NCBI GenBank assembly: GCA_022824315.1
Contig: JAJEAC010000140.1
Span: 1-45,319, forward strand
Source: Silicimonas sp.
GTDB lineage: Bacteria; Pseudomonadota; Alphaproteobacteria; Rhodobacterales; Rhodobacteraceae
Direction of reading: 5' to 3'
Length of the DNA: 45,319 nucleotides
Shown: in pieces, positions 31,400-39,929 of the stretch
How the letters are laid out: each line of letters begins with the position of its first letter
Numbering within the stretch: position 1 is the stretch's first letter
Notes under the pieces: generated by a model
The model's database searches: none
The model's input: the letters and a program-made list of their open reading frames with translations, nothing else
What the model was told of the DNA's origin: nothing
Position numbers and translations under genes: made by a program

Positions 31400-32144
31400 G
31401 CCATTCGCGATTGCTGTCCAGTTGGACGGGTTGTGGCTTCTGGGCTTGGGCGCGCTCCTGGCAGGCATTGTAAGGGGTTTTACCGGTTTCGGCACCGCGA
31501 TGGTCTACCTGCCGGTCGCGGCGCAGGTGCTTGATCCGTTCGAGGCACTTACCTCCATGATCGTGATGGACCTCGTGGCACCGCTCATACATGTACCGCG
31601 CGCCCTCAGGGACGGGCATCCGCCGGATGTCCTGCGCCTGGCATGCGGCGCGTTTATTGCCGTGCCGCTTGGCGTGCTTGTCCTCGCCATGGTCGAGCCC
31701 GAAGTGTTTCGCTGGGGCGTCTCGGTCGTGGCGCTGGGACTTCTTGTCCTTCTGGTTGCCGGTGTCCGGTACAGGGGGAAACCGAGCCCGGCCATGATCT
31801 ACGGCACCGGCCTGATTGGCGGATTCACCGGCGGTTCCGTCGGGCTGCCGGGGCCGCCGGTGATCATCCTGTACATGGCCTCCACGCTGCCCGCGGCGGC
31901 GGTGCGGGCGAACAGCACGCTCTACCTGATACTGGCCGAACTGGCCTTGCTGGCCGTATTTCACTGGAACGGATATCTTTCGGTTCCCGCACTTGCGCTT
32001 GGAGGCATCCTGATCTTGCCTTACGTCCTCGGCAACTGGAGCGGAGCGATGCTGTTTCGGCCGAACGCGGAGCGCGTTTACCGAAGCATCGCCTACCTGG
32101 TCATTGCTGTATCGGCGATCATGGGCCTGCCGGTTTGGGACTGA
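31392..32144 (+). CDS. TauE/SafE (TSUP) family permease
   Basis: A 250-residue polytopic membrane protein of the TSUP family, which exports or imports sulfite, sulfonates or related anions. The family motif GLGALLAGIVRGFTGFGTAM is in the first helix and repeats in the second half as GGFTGGSVGLPGPPVI. I took the ATG at 31392 (MLEPFAIAVQL), overlapping the secF stop by 8 bp; the longer frame from 31356 is the secF shadow. It sits between secF and the Mth938 gene, where I expect no gene in the usual Rhodobacterales order. The substrate is unknown. Confidence 0.85.
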   Translation: MLEPFAIAVQLDGLWLLGLGALLAGIVRGFTGFGTAMVYLPVAAQVLDPFEALTSMIVMDLVAPLIHVPRALRDGHPPDVLRLACGAFIAVPLGVLVLAMVEPEVFRWGVSVVALGLLVLLVAGVRYRGKPSPAMIYGTGLIGGFTGGSVGLPGPPVIILYMASTLPAAAVRANSTLYLILAELALLAVFHWNGYLSVPALALGGILILPYVLGNWSGAMLFRPNAERVYRSIAYLVIAVSAIMGLPVWD

Positions 32145-32154
32145 GGAGAGACCG

Positions 32155-32508
32155 TTGCGCATCACCGAAATCGCCTACACGGAAGCCCTGCCGGTCGACG
32201 GGTACGGACCGGGGTTCTTTCGCATCGGCGGCGAGGCCCAGGACGCGCCATTGGCGATCCTGCCGTCAGGCATAACGTCGTGGGGCGGCCTGGACGATTG
32301 CGACTCTCTCCTGGGCGCGGCCGGCCAGATCGATGTCCTCCTGGTCGGGACAGGGCGGGAGCTGGCAAGGCTTCCGGAAGAGTTCGGCGATCGGCTGGCG
32401 GCGGCGGGCATTGGCACGGAAGCGATGGCATCGCCCCAGGCGTGCCGTACCTACAACGTCCTCCTGGGCGAGGGCCGTCGTGTCGGTCTGGCGCTGCTTC
32501 CGGTCTGA
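32155..32508 (+). CDS. Mth938-like domain protein
   Basis: A 117-residue soluble protein of the Mth938/DUF498 fold (also found in mitochondrial NDUFAF3). I chose the TTG at 32155 because GAGGAGAG lies just before it and the protein then opens with RITEIAYTEALPVDGYGPGF. The motif VLLVGTGRELARLPEEF and the final TYNVLLGEGRRVGLALLP are typical. Its genomic place next to secF and ccmA is common in alphaproteobacteria. It may assist complex I assembly, by analogy with the mitochondrial protein. Confidence 0.85.
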   Translation: MRITEIAYTEALPVDGYGPGFFRIGGEAQDAPLAILPSGITSWGGLDDCDSLLGAAGQIDVLLVGTGRELARLPEEFGDRLAAAGIGTEAMASPQACRTYNVLLGEGRRVGLALLPV

Positions 32509-32635
32509 GTGTCTGCATGAAACCGCCGGATACGCATCGACGTCAGGCTCATCGATCCGCCGGTGTCCGCAAGGGGAAGTCTCCGCAAGCGATCGGCCTC
32601 CGTTCAGGATCGGGCGCCAAATGGCCGGAGGTCAC

Positions 32636-33259
32636 ATGACCGCCCCGTTGCTGACCCTGACCGGTCTTCATTGCAGCCGGGGAGGCGTTCCTGTCCTGGA
32701 AGACGTCTCGCTCACGTTGCGTCCGGGCGAGGCGGTCGTGGTCAGGGGGCCGAACGGGTCGGGCAAGACGACACTTCTGAGGACCATTGCCGGATTGCAG
32801 CCGGCCACCAGCGGAGGGATGGTTCGCGACGGTGATGCGATTGCCTATGTGCCGCATGCCAACGGCGTGAAGGGCACGTTGAGCGTGGTCGAGAACCTCG
32901 CGTTCTGGGCCGGGCTTCACGGCGTTGAGGGCGTGGACGCAGCACTTGATTCGTTTTTTTTGGGCGCGTTGCGAGACCGGCGTGCGCAATCGTTGTCTGC
33001 CGGGCAGAAGCGCCGGCTTGCATTGGCACGGCTCTTGGTGACAGGTCGGCCGCTTTGGCTGCTGGACGAGCCCACGGACTCGCTGGACGAGGCGTCTGCG
33101 AGGCTCTTCGCGGACTTGGCCCGGGCGCATCTCGCATCCGGTGGCGCCGCCCTCATCGCGAGCCATGTCGATCCTGGCCTGGATGCGCGCGTGCTTGATG
33201 TCGCAGCCCTCAGGCCCACGGGCGCGGATGCTCGCTTCGCGGACGAGGCGTTCCTGTGA
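32636..33259 (+). CDS. ccmA: Heme exporter ATP-binding protein CcmA
   Basis: A 207-residue ABC ATPase driving release of heme from the CcmC–CcmE complex in system I cytochrome c maturation. Walker A is GPNGSGKTT, the signature is LSAGQKRRLALARLL (a divergent LSAGQ typical of CcmA) and Walker B is LWLLDEPTDSLD. The ATG at 32636 has GGAGG five bases upstream. Its TGA overlaps the GTG of ccmB (GTGA). Confidence 0.95.
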   Translation: MTAPLLTLTGLHCSRGGVPVLEDVSLTLRPGEAVVVRGPNGSGKTTLLRTIAGLQPATSGGMVRDGDAIAYVPHANGVKGTLSVVENLAFWAGLHGVEGVDAALDSFFLGALRDRRAQSLSAGQKRRLALARLLVTGRPLWLLDEPTDSLDEASARLFADLARAHLASGGAALIASHVDPGLDARVLDVAALRPTGADARFADEAFL

Positions 33260-33912
33260 TCCGCCTTGTGCTGAGGGACTTGAAGCTTGCCGTTCGGGCC
33301 GGCGGCGGCTTCGGGCTGGCGCTCGCATTCTTCCTGATCGTCTGCGTGTTGGTGCCCTTCGGTGTCGGGCCTGAATCCGGACGTCTCGCGATCACTGCGC
33401 CTGGCATGCTTTGGGTTGGCGCGCTGCTTGCCTGCCTTCTGTCGCTTGACCGGATCTTCGCGACGGATTTCGAGGACGGCTCGCTCGAGCTTCTGGCAAC
33501 CGCCCCTCTTCCGCTCGAGGCCCTGGCACTGTCCAAGACTGCTGCTCACTGGCTGACGACCGGGTTGCCGCTTTCCCTCGTGGCCCCGATCCTGGCTCTG
33601 CTTCTCAACCTGCCGTCTGCCGCCTATGGCTCATTGGTCCTGAGCCTGCTGGTCGGCACCCCGGCGCTTTCGATGATCGGCGCATTCGGCGCGTCCCTGA
33701 CGGTCGGGCTGAAGCGCGGCGGGCTTCTCCTGTCGCTGCTAGTGCTGCCGCTCTACGTGCCGACCCTGATTTTCGGGTCCGAGGTGGTCAGCCGGGCCGC
33801 TGCCGGGCAGGGCAATGCCACGCCGCTGCTGCTGCTGGCACTGATCACTCTTGGAAGTCTCGCCGTCCTGCCATTTGCCTGCGCCGTGACCCTACGCGGC
33901 GCCTTGCGTTGA
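33256..33912 (+). CDS. ccmB: Heme exporter protein CcmB
   Basis: A 218-residue six-helix membrane subunit of the CcmAB heme-release transporter. It begins with GTG (MIRLVLRDLKLAVRAGG) overlapping the ccmA stop. The conserved LDRIFATDFEDGSLELLATAPLPLEAL lies near residues 64–90, and the polytopic hydrophobic remainder ends CAVTLRGALR. In most relatives ccmC and ccmD follow directly; here only a 108-bp spacer separates it from the opposing bioY. Confidence 0.95.
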   Translation: MIRLVLRDLKLAVRAGGGFGLALAFFLIVCVLVPFGVGPESGRLAITAPGMLWVGALLACLLSLDRIFATDFEDGSLELLATAPLPLEALALSKTAAHWLTTGLPLSLVAPILALLLNLPSAAYGSLVLSLLVGTPALSMIGAFGASLTVGLKRGGLLLSLLVLPLYVPTLIFGSEVVSRAAAGQGNATPLLLLALITLGSLAVLPFACAVTLRGALR

Positions 33913-33977
33913 TCAGGGCGATGCGAGGATCACGGCGCACGCCATGAATTTCACGACGGGCATCGCGACGCCAGGAT

Positions 33978-34001
33978 GACGTGGCCACGCCGGGCCACGT
34001 C
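33978..34001. terminator. Hairpin between convergent ccmB and bioY
   Basis: A perfect 9-bp stem (GACGTGGCC / GGCCACGTC) with a six-base loop lies in the short spacer between two converging genes. There is no T tract on either side. It is a candidate bidirectional terminator or transcript-end structure rather than a classical intrinsic terminator. Confidence 0.4.
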
Positions 34002-34020
34002 GCGTCCGGTCATGGAACCT

Positions 34021-34620
34021 TCAGGCTCGGGCGTCGCCCACCATCTTCCAGAGGCTCGGAATGACGAGCGCGGCAAGCACGAGCTTCAACCCGTCACCGA
34101 TCAGGAACGGCCAGAGGCCCCATGCCAGGATCGGCTTGTCCCAACCCAGGACATGGCCGAGCCACAGCAGGCCCGGGACGTAGATGATCGCGTTGCCGAT
34201 CAACAGCGCGATGGCCATCCACCTGATGTCCCTGTCCCAGCCCTTGCGGGCAAACCTGCCAAGCGCCGTTGCGGCAAGGACGAATCCGACAAGATAGCCG
34301 CCCGTGGTTCCCGTCATGTAGGCTAGGCCGTTTGACTCAGCCGAACTGTTGGCGAAGACGTCAAACCCGAACGCGCCTACGGCGAGGTAGGCAAGGATGG
34401 TGGACAGGCCGAGGGCCGGGCCGTAGGCCGTTCCGATTGCCAGGACGGCAAAGGTGCCCATGGTGATCGGGACCGGCCACATGGGTACCTTGAGCTTTGC
34501 AGCTATTGTCAGGGCAAGAACGCCTGCGACAACGAGAGCGAGACGCTTGATCCAGATTCCGGTTTCGGACGTTTTCCAGAACGTGTCGGCGAGAACGGGA
34601 CGGTAGGCGAGCGTTGTCAT
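34021..34620 (-). CDS. bioY: Biotin transporter BioY
   Basis: A 199-residue substrate-binding membrane subunit (S component) for biotin uptake. It has about six membrane helices, and the family motif YLAVGAFGFDVFA followed by TGTTGGYLVGFVLAA is present. The ATG at 34620 (MTTLAYRPVLADTFW) is preceded by AAAGGAAC; the longer frame upstream lacks family sequence. No bioM or bioN neighbours are present, so it may work alone or with a shared energy-coupling module. Confidence 0.93.
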   Translation of the reverse strand: MTTLAYRPVLADTFWKTSETGIWIKRLALVVAGVLALTIAAKLKVPMWPVPITMGTFAVLAIGTAYGPALGLSTILAYLAVGAFGFDVFANSSAESNGLAYMTGTTGGYLVGFVLAATALGRFARKGWDRDIRWMAIALLIGNAIIYVPGLLWLGHVLGWDKPILAWGLWPFLIGDGLKLVLAALVIPSLWKMVGDARA

Positions 34621-34941
34621 GGGCCTGTTCCTTTCTTCAGGATTCCGTTGGCGCGCGCATACCATGTGACACGTTGATCGCGCAAGGCGACGAAGCGCAG
34701 GCAGGCGGCTCGGGAGTGCGCGAGAGGGTGGAAACGCGGCCACCGACCAAATGAGCACGCCCGACCGCCGACGGTGCCGCGGCCGTTTTGCCGTCCAGGC
34801 TGACGGAACGTCTTCGAGTGCGGGTGCGCAAGGGCGCATTCGCTGCGGAACTGCTTGTGCAGACATCAATCGGGCCGCCACGGTCGCGGCAAGATCGCGG
34901 AAATGAACCCGCATCGCTGGACACGTTCGTCGCTACCTGCC
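34621..34941. other. Spacer upstream of bioY
   Basis: About 320 bp between bioY and the end of the DUF6314 gene, both on the minus strand. It should include the bioY promoter. I looked for a BioR-like TTATMKATAA palindrome and did not find one. No open frame here resembles a known protein. Confidence 0.35.
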
Positions 34942-35382
34942 TCAAATGGGCGTGTAGGTGGAGTTCATGACGTAATCCTTGCGTGGTCCGGTCACGGTCC
35001 AGACGCTGCTCCAGATCGGCCATTGGGCAAAGTCGTAGGCGACATGGTACCGGTCCGGCGGGCAATCGTGGACCGCCTCGGGGTCGGCGACCCCGACCAG
35101 GATTTCATGAAACGGTCGCATGTCGGCGAAATGAACCTTCAGCAAGGGTCCGTCCTGATTCCAGACGAGGCGCTGACGGGCCTCCAGGGATTGGTCGTCG
35201 AGTCGCAGCAGCCCGGACTCTTCCTGGATCAATCGGGTGCCCGAACGGGTGAACACGGCCTGCCCGGTGAACGAATTCTCGCAACCGTCAGCGTGTCGGA
35301 TGCGACGCGCCAGCGACCATTGTCCGGCGAGGTCCCAAAGCGATGCAAATTCAGCCGACCCCGTATCAGCAAGCAATGCCAT
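34942..35382 (-). CDS. DUF6314 family protein
   Basis: A 146-residue soluble protein of the DUF6314 family, common in Rhodobacterales and of unknown function. Conserved stretches are LWDLAGQWSLARRIRHADG, RPFHEI, YHVAYDFAQWPIWSSVWTV and the end VTGPRKDYVMNSTY. The overall look is of a lipocalin/FABP-like beta barrel that could bind a small ligand; that is inference. The ATG at 35382 has AAGGAGAACCA directly upstream, better than the ATG at 35427. Confidence 0.8.
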   Translation of the reverse strand: MALLADTGSAEFASLWDLAGQWSLARRIRHADGCENSFTGQAVFTRSGTRLIQEESGLLRLDDQSLEARQRLVWNQDGPLLKVHFADMRPFHEILVGVADPEAVHDCPPDRYHVAYDFAQWPIWSSVWTVTGPRKDYVMNSTYTPI

Positions 35383-35690
35383 TGGTTCTCCTTGTCCATG
35401 CAGCCATCCAGCATCCAGGACGGCCAATTGTTGCGTTCGTGGCGGAAGCGGCAGGAGCTTGCCCTGAAGCAGCGCCTGGCTTCACGAGACCAGATTCGGG
35501 CGTCCGGCAAGACGTCTTTGGCGCAGCATGTCCAGAGCGGGAACGTTACGCAAGCGACGTGCCCATGCCTGAAGCGGGCCAGCGCTGACGCGCCGATCAA
35601 TCTCGCGTGATTGGGGCTGTCATGTCGCGGGACCGGATGCCACGTTCAGCCGGAGATAAGGGAAACTTGTCGGGAATGGGGAGACGGTCC
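35383..35690. other. Divergent spacer, DUF6314 / DUF3179
   Basis: About 310 bp between two divergent genes. Both promoters should lie here. I cannot identify promoter elements with confidence, and no protein-like frame is evident beyond in-frame extensions of the flanking genes. Confidence 0.35.
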
Positions 35691-36692
35691 ATGCAAATGA
35701 TCCGATTGTTCTGCGTCTTGGTGCTGGCTCTTGGGCTGGGCACGGTTGGGCCTGGCTCGTTTGGCAACGGCTCAGCGAGTGCAGATCCCGCGTTTTGGAA
35801 GCACGAGTGGCCGAACACGGACTTCAGTGTCACGAGCATCGAGAACTGGCGGGAGATCATGTCGGGGGGGCCGCCAAGGGACGGAATCCCGGCACTCAGC
35901 GCGCCTGAGTTCATTACGCTTGCCGAAGAGGACAGGATCGGCGACCGGGAGCCTGTGATCACGGTCGAGATCGACGGTTCCGTGCCGCGAGCCTATCCCA
36001 TACGCTACCTGACTTGGCACGAGATCGTGAACGACATTGTCGGCGACGTGCCGGTGGCGGTGACGTTCTGCCCGCTGTGCAATTCGGGGCTGACCTTTGA
36101 CAGGCGCGTTGACGGGCAGGTCCTGACGTTTGGGGTATCAGGCAAACTCAGGAATTCCGACATGGTGATGTTCGACCGCGAGACGGAGAGCTGGTGGCAG
36201 CAGGCGATTGGCACGGGCATCGTGGGCGAATTGACCGGCGTCGAGCTCGTGCCATTGCCGTCATGGATGGAAAGCTGGGCAGAGTTCAAGGCCAGGAACC
36301 CGGACGGCTTGGTCATGGACCAGCCAACATGGCCTCGGATGTACGGACGAAATCCTTACGTGTCCTACGATTCCTCGTCGCGCCCGTTCCTCTACGGCGG
36401 CGAACTCCCGCCTCACGACATTCCGGCGCTTGCGCGCGTGGTTCGCGTCGGCGATCAGGCCTGGCCGTTGAGCCGATTGCGCGAGGAAGGGCAGGTGACC
36501 GAGGCGGGCGTAACGATCTCGTGGACGAGCGGACAGGCCTCGGCGCTGGATTCGAGCGACATCGGAGCAGGGAAGGACGTCGGCACGATCCGGGTGCGTG
36601 ATGCCCAGCTTCGGGACGTTCCGCATGACGTGATGTTCGCGTTCGCCTTTCACGCGTTCTGGCCGGATGGGAAATGGATGCTTGGCGGCTGA
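35691..36692 (+). CDS. DUF3179 domain exported protein
   Basis: A 333-residue protein of the DUF3179 family, function unknown. The ATG at 35691 follows GGGGAGACGG and opens with a signal peptide (MQMIRLFCVLVLALGLG, cleavage near ASA/DPAFW), so it is probably periplasmic. The family core is intact: RAYPIRYLTWHEIVNDIVG, then VTFCPLCNSGLTFDR with the paired cysteines, and later SWWQQAIGTGIVGEL. A metal- or redox-related role has been suggested for the cysteine motif but is unproven. It stands alone, followed by a hairpin and a long spacer. Confidence 0.88.
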   Translation: MQMIRLFCVLVLALGLGTVGPGSFGNGSASADPAFWKHEWPNTDFSVTSIENWREIMSGGPPRDGIPALSAPEFITLAEEDRIGDREPVITVEIDGSVPRAYPIRYLTWHEIVNDIVGDVPVAVTFCPLCNSGLTFDRRVDGQVLTFGVSGKLRNSDMVMFDRETESWWQQAIGTGIVGELTGVELVPLPSWMESWAEFKARNPDGLVMDQPTWPRMYGRNPYVSYDSSSRPFLYGGELPPHDIPALARVVRVGDQAWPLSRLREEGQVTEAGVTISWTSGQASALDSSDIGAGKDVGTIRVRDAQLRDVPHDVMFAFAFHAFWPDGKWMLGG

Positions 36693-36889
36693 AGCTGCAT
36701 GGCGCCGTCCTGTGCATGATTGCGCACAGCCCGTACCAGTGATGTCACGGCAGTTCCGAGGCCCGCCGCGAAGGAACCGCAGGTCGGTATCCGGAGTTCA
36801 GGTTGGTCCTTTCGGCTAAGGGCGCCATGGCCCTGAGAGAAGCGGGTGTCCGCATGGAAGTTGCTGGGCTTGCAGCAACATTCGCGGGA

Positions 36890-37012
36890 ATTGCGCAGCA
36901 CCATTGCCTTGTCCCATTTGGACAGGTCCAGCCCAAAGTTGATCGCAACCATGAGCCACGTTTCGGCACGGGCGCGCAAGCATCGCAAATTCACACGCTG
37001 CTCTGGACGCAT
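36890..37012 (-). pseudogene. Possible transposase C-terminal remnant
   Basis: The minus-strand frame reads PEQRVNLRCLRARAETWLM followed by AINFGLDLSKWDKAMVL. The NLRxxRARAE-type stretch followed by a hydrophobic segment is reminiscent of the end of DDE transposases of the IS4/IS5 groups. Only about 40 residues look protein-like and no terminal repeats are visible. I hold this loosely. Confidence 0.22.
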
Positions 37013-37296
37013 AACCTTAGGATTCGCACATAAGAGATTGAAGATTCGACAAGACAGGCTCATCGAGTGAGATAGGATCCGGTCTTGTTGCTGTGTCCGT
37101 GTGTTGGCCGTGCCTGCGTCATTCTTCCGATTCTGGACGGGGCGAATTGCCTTGGAATCTTGGCCCGCCTCTTCGCTGTGACTGACCGCGCCGAGTGCGA
37201 CAAACTGCCTTTCGCAAGTTTTTTGCTCGCAAATTCGTGCCTGATGGCGTATAGTCGAGTGGTTATGAGTTTGTCTGAAACGATTTCATCCTCAGA

Positions 37297-37332
37297 CGTT
37301 TGTCCAAGCCGGATGCGTTTGTCCAAGCCGGA
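37297..37332 (+). repeat. 17-bp tandem direct repeat
   Basis: CGTTTGTCCAAGCCGGA occurs twice with a 19-bp period (37297–37313 and 37316–37332) in the spacer about 370 bp before the radical SAM gene. Perfect repetition over 17 bp is unlikely by chance. It could be a regulator site or a local duplication. Confidence 0.6.
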
Positions 37333-37700
37333 AGGGCGGGTTTTCCGCCGAAGTTCGTCACGGCATTGCGCGGCCCATGCCGAGCCGCAACCGCAATCGA
37401 TGCGTGAAGCGATACGAGGCGTTCGGGCTCGGCTCATCTGCACTGCTTGGGGCGTTGGCCACCCCGACGAGCCGTGAATGCAGCCGTCAGGGCTGGAACG
37501 TGTTGCGCTTCAGTCGACGGCATGAATCCCTGCGACCTGGAACATCGTGCCGGGATTTTGCTCGCCGACACATGCATGCGCATTGCATGACCAGATGGGC
37601 GTTGCCTCCGACATGTCGGTTGGTCGTGCCCCGTGCCGATGAAGTCAAGAAGCAGCCGCTGGATTGCCGTTGGAAACCCAGAATCGGGAGCATTGGAATT

Positions 37701-39044
37701 ATGAGTAGACACATTGGAAAGGAACAGCCGCACGGCCGGTTTCGCGCACTGACCGCAAGGCACCTCGACAGGATTGCGGAACATGGCAGCGTGAGAGGTG
37801 AAGACCTGTTTGCGATTCGTGTTGTCAGCAAGGTGCTGCCGTTTCGCACCAACCGATATGTTCTCGAGGAACTGATCGACTGGGACAGGATCCCGGACGA
37901 TCCGGTCTACCAGCTGGTGTTCCCGCAGAAAGGCATGCTTGCCGACGAGGACTTCCATCGCATTGCAGGCCTGATGGCCCGCAAGGTGCCAGAGCAGGAA
38001 ATCGACGGTGCAGTCGCCAAAATCCGCGCCCGTCTCAATCCCCATCCTGCCGCGCAGCGTGAACTGAACATACCTGATGGGGCAGACGGGGCATTGGAGG
38101 GGCTCCAGCACAAGTACCGCGAGACCGTCCTGTTTTTCCCGAGCAAGGGCCAGACTTGCCATGCCTACTGCACATTCTGCTTTCGCTGGGCTCAGTTTGT
38201 CGGCGACAAGGAAATGAAAATCTCGTCAAATGATGCGCATAGCCTGCACCAGTACCTTGCATTCCACAGGCATGTTTCCGACCTGCTGGTCACAGGCGGC
38301 GATCCGATGGTCATGAAGACCAGGGTGCTCGCACGCTACTTGAGGCCGCTCATTGACAATCCAAAGCTTGATCATGTCCGGAACATCCGGATCGGCACCA
38401 AGGCGCTGACTTTTTGGCCGCACCGTTTCGTCAATGACAAGGATGCCGACGATCTTTTGCGCCTTTTGGAGGACATCGTGCGCTCAGGGCGTCATGTCGC
38501 CATCATGGCGCATTTCAATCACTGGCAGGAAATGCGGACCGACGTGGTTCGCGAGGCAATCCGCCGCATCCGCGATACCGGTGCGATCATTCGCAGCCAG
38601 GCGCCGCTGCTCAACCATGTCAACAACGATCCGAATGTCTGGGCGCGCATGTGGAGTACTCAGGTCGGCCTTGGCATTATCCCTTACTACATGTTCGTGG
38701 AGCGGGACACGGGTGCAAAGTGCTACTTTGAAGTGCCGCTGGTGCGCTGCCACGACGTGTTCAGGCAAGCAGTGCAACAGGTTTCCGGTCTCGGCCGCAC
38801 GGTTCGCGGTCCAAGCATGAGCGCGACACCCGGAAAGGTCGAGGTGCTCGGTGTTCAGCGACTCGCCGGCGAGAAGGTCTTTATGCTGCGCTTCCTGCAG
38901 GGTCGCGATCCTGACTGGGTCGGTCGGCCATTCTTCGCCAAATTCGATGCGCAGGCGACCTGGCTGGATGAACTCGAACCCGCTTTCGGCGAAAGCGCCT
39001 TCTTCTTTGAGGACAGGGCGGCTCCGGTCTTGCAGGCAGTGTGA
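37701..39044 (+). CDS. KamA-family radical SAM protein (divergent aminomutase)
   Basis: A 447-residue radical SAM enzyme of the lysine 2,3-aminomutase family. The cluster motif C153-x3-C157-x2-C160 (CHAYCTFC) and the GGDP motif (LVTGGDP, about 198–202) are intact. HFNHWQE and SQAPLLNHVNND match KamA blocks, and Lys379 in SATPGK aligns with the PLP lysine. The two aspartates that hold the lysine substrate in KamA are not conserved: the first aligns to Arg335 (with Asp336 beside it), the second is replaced in GPSMSATPGK. Another amino acid is therefore likely the substrate. The start at 37701 (MSRHIGKEQ) follows a GGAATT; the longer frame to 37377 is not family-like. Confidence 0.8.
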   Translation: MSRHIGKEQPHGRFRALTARHLDRIAEHGSVRGEDLFAIRVVSKVLPFRTNRYVLEELIDWDRIPDDPVYQLVFPQKGMLADEDFHRIAGLMARKVPEQEIDGAVAKIRARLNPHPAAQRELNIPDGADGALEGLQHKYRETVLFFPSKGQTCHAYCTFCFRWAQFVGDKEMKISSNDAHSLHQYLAFHRHVSDLLVTGGDPMVMKTRVLARYLRPLIDNPKLDHVRNIRIGTKALTFWPHRFVNDKDADDLLRLLEDIVRSGRHVAIMAHFNHWQEMRTDVVREAIRRIRDTGAIIRSQAPLLNHVNNDPNVWARMWSTQVGLGIIPYYMFVERDTGAKCYFEVPLVRCHDVFRQAVQQVSGLGRTVRGPSMSATPGKVEVLGVQRLAGEKVFMLRFLQGRDPDWVGRPFFAKFDAQATWLDELEPAFGESAFFFEDRAAPVLQAV

Positions 39045-39224
39045 GAGACTGCAGGCCAGGAGGAACGCAGACCGCCGTGCGGGCATCAGGAATTAGTGAC
39101 AGATTTCTTCTGTCGAATTCCATGCGCCATTCCATTGTCAACGCGGGGCTGTCCACGGAAAGCCGCATTTCAACAGCTTAGGGACAACTTCCCCCTTAAG
39201 TCCGCGGTAGTTCTCATTTGCGAG

Positions 39225-39314
39225 TGGCGGAGAGACAGGGATTCGAACCCTGGGTGGGCTTGCACCCACAACGGTTTTCGAGACCGCCCCGTTCGACCGC
39301 TCCGGCACCTCTCC
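39225..39314 (-). tRNA. tRNA-Ser(CGA)
   Basis: Read on the minus strand, the 90-nt sequence has a GGAGAGG acceptor arm, a long variable arm, the T-loop GTTCGAATC and an encoded 3' CCA. The anticodon loop CTCGAAA gives anticodon CGA, reading UCG serine codons. The long variable arm fits a class II tRNA. Confidence 0.93.
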
Positions 39315-39631
39315 GCTGGGCTGGAAGAGCCGGATACTTGATTAGGCAATCCGGTGCAAGGCACTTTGGCACGGTCGAAAGTTGATCTTATTCGCGTTCC
39401 GACGTGCGGAACTCTCGCAACCATCTATCCGGGGTGACAGCGTGTTACTTTGTTATTTCGGTCTCCACCGGTGCCAGACCCAGATCGGCGGCCAGGAACG
39501 CAACGCCAAGTTCAAAATGACTCTTGCCTTGAGCGGAAAATCACCATGGCCTTGCCCGGTGCCGCGAATTTGACAGCAGGATTCGTCGTGATAGCAACGG
39601 CGTGCGATTCGACCGGCACCAAGGGTGCGAT
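39315..39631. other. Spacer between two tRNA genes
   Basis: About 320 bp between tRNA-Ser (minus) and tRNA-Leu (plus). It holds the promoters of both divergent tRNA genes. No protein-like frame or integrase remnant is visible in it. Confidence 0.4.
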
Positions 39632-39716
39632 GCGGGTGTGGCGGAATTGGTAGACGCACCAGATTTAGGATCTGGCGCCGAAAGGCGTGGGGGTTCGAGT
39701 CCCTCCACCCGCACCA
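39632..39716 (+). tRNA. tRNA-Leu(UAG)
   Basis: An 85-nt class II tRNA: acceptor GCGGGTG pairing with the CACCCGC end, D-arm GGCGGAATTGGTAGACGC, anticodon stem CCAGA/TCTGG with loop TTTAGGA (anticodon TAG), a long variable arm, T-loop GTTCGAGTC and an encoded CCA. It reads CUN leucine codons and lies 213 bp upstream of trigger factor. Confidence 0.95.
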
Positions 39717-39929
39717 GCGGCAGGAGCCCGGGAACCTCGACACGGCGGGACTCCGCCGCCCCATGCGTGTGTCGACCCCATTCGCCAGACTTTGCATTCG
39801 GTGCGACCGAGAGCCTGCGCGGTGCCCGTCGCTTTCGCCTTGCGGACACATTCCTGCTTCCATAGAAGGAGCGCGGATTTTTCTGGCCCGTGCGGCGCGT
39901 GGTCGGCGCGGGAACGAGAGAGGATGCCC

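Larger units (their letters stand above)
36693..37700. other. One-kilobase spacer with repeats and a possible IS remnant
   Basis: No clear gene. It begins with a 6-bp-stem hairpin (CTGTGC/GCACAG, 36710–36729) that may end the DUF3179 transcript. A minus-strand frame near 36890–37012 (PEQRVNLRCLRARAETWLM then DLSKWDKAMVL) faintly resembles a transposase C-terminus. A 17-bp direct repeat occurs at 37297 and 37316. The region just before 37701 must include the promoter of the radical SAM gene. Confidence 0.4.

Noticed and set aside
37297..37332. CRISPR array
   Set aside because: Only two units with a 2-bp spacer; a CRISPR needs several repeats with unique spacers of about 30 bp.
37377..37700. 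N-terminal extension of the radical SAM protein
   Set aside because: The added residues are basic, low in hydrophobic content and include the spacer repeats; family similarity begins only after 37701.
39225..39716. tRNA-associated integrated island
   Set aside because: No integrase gene or duplicated tRNA 3' end is visible near either tRNA.
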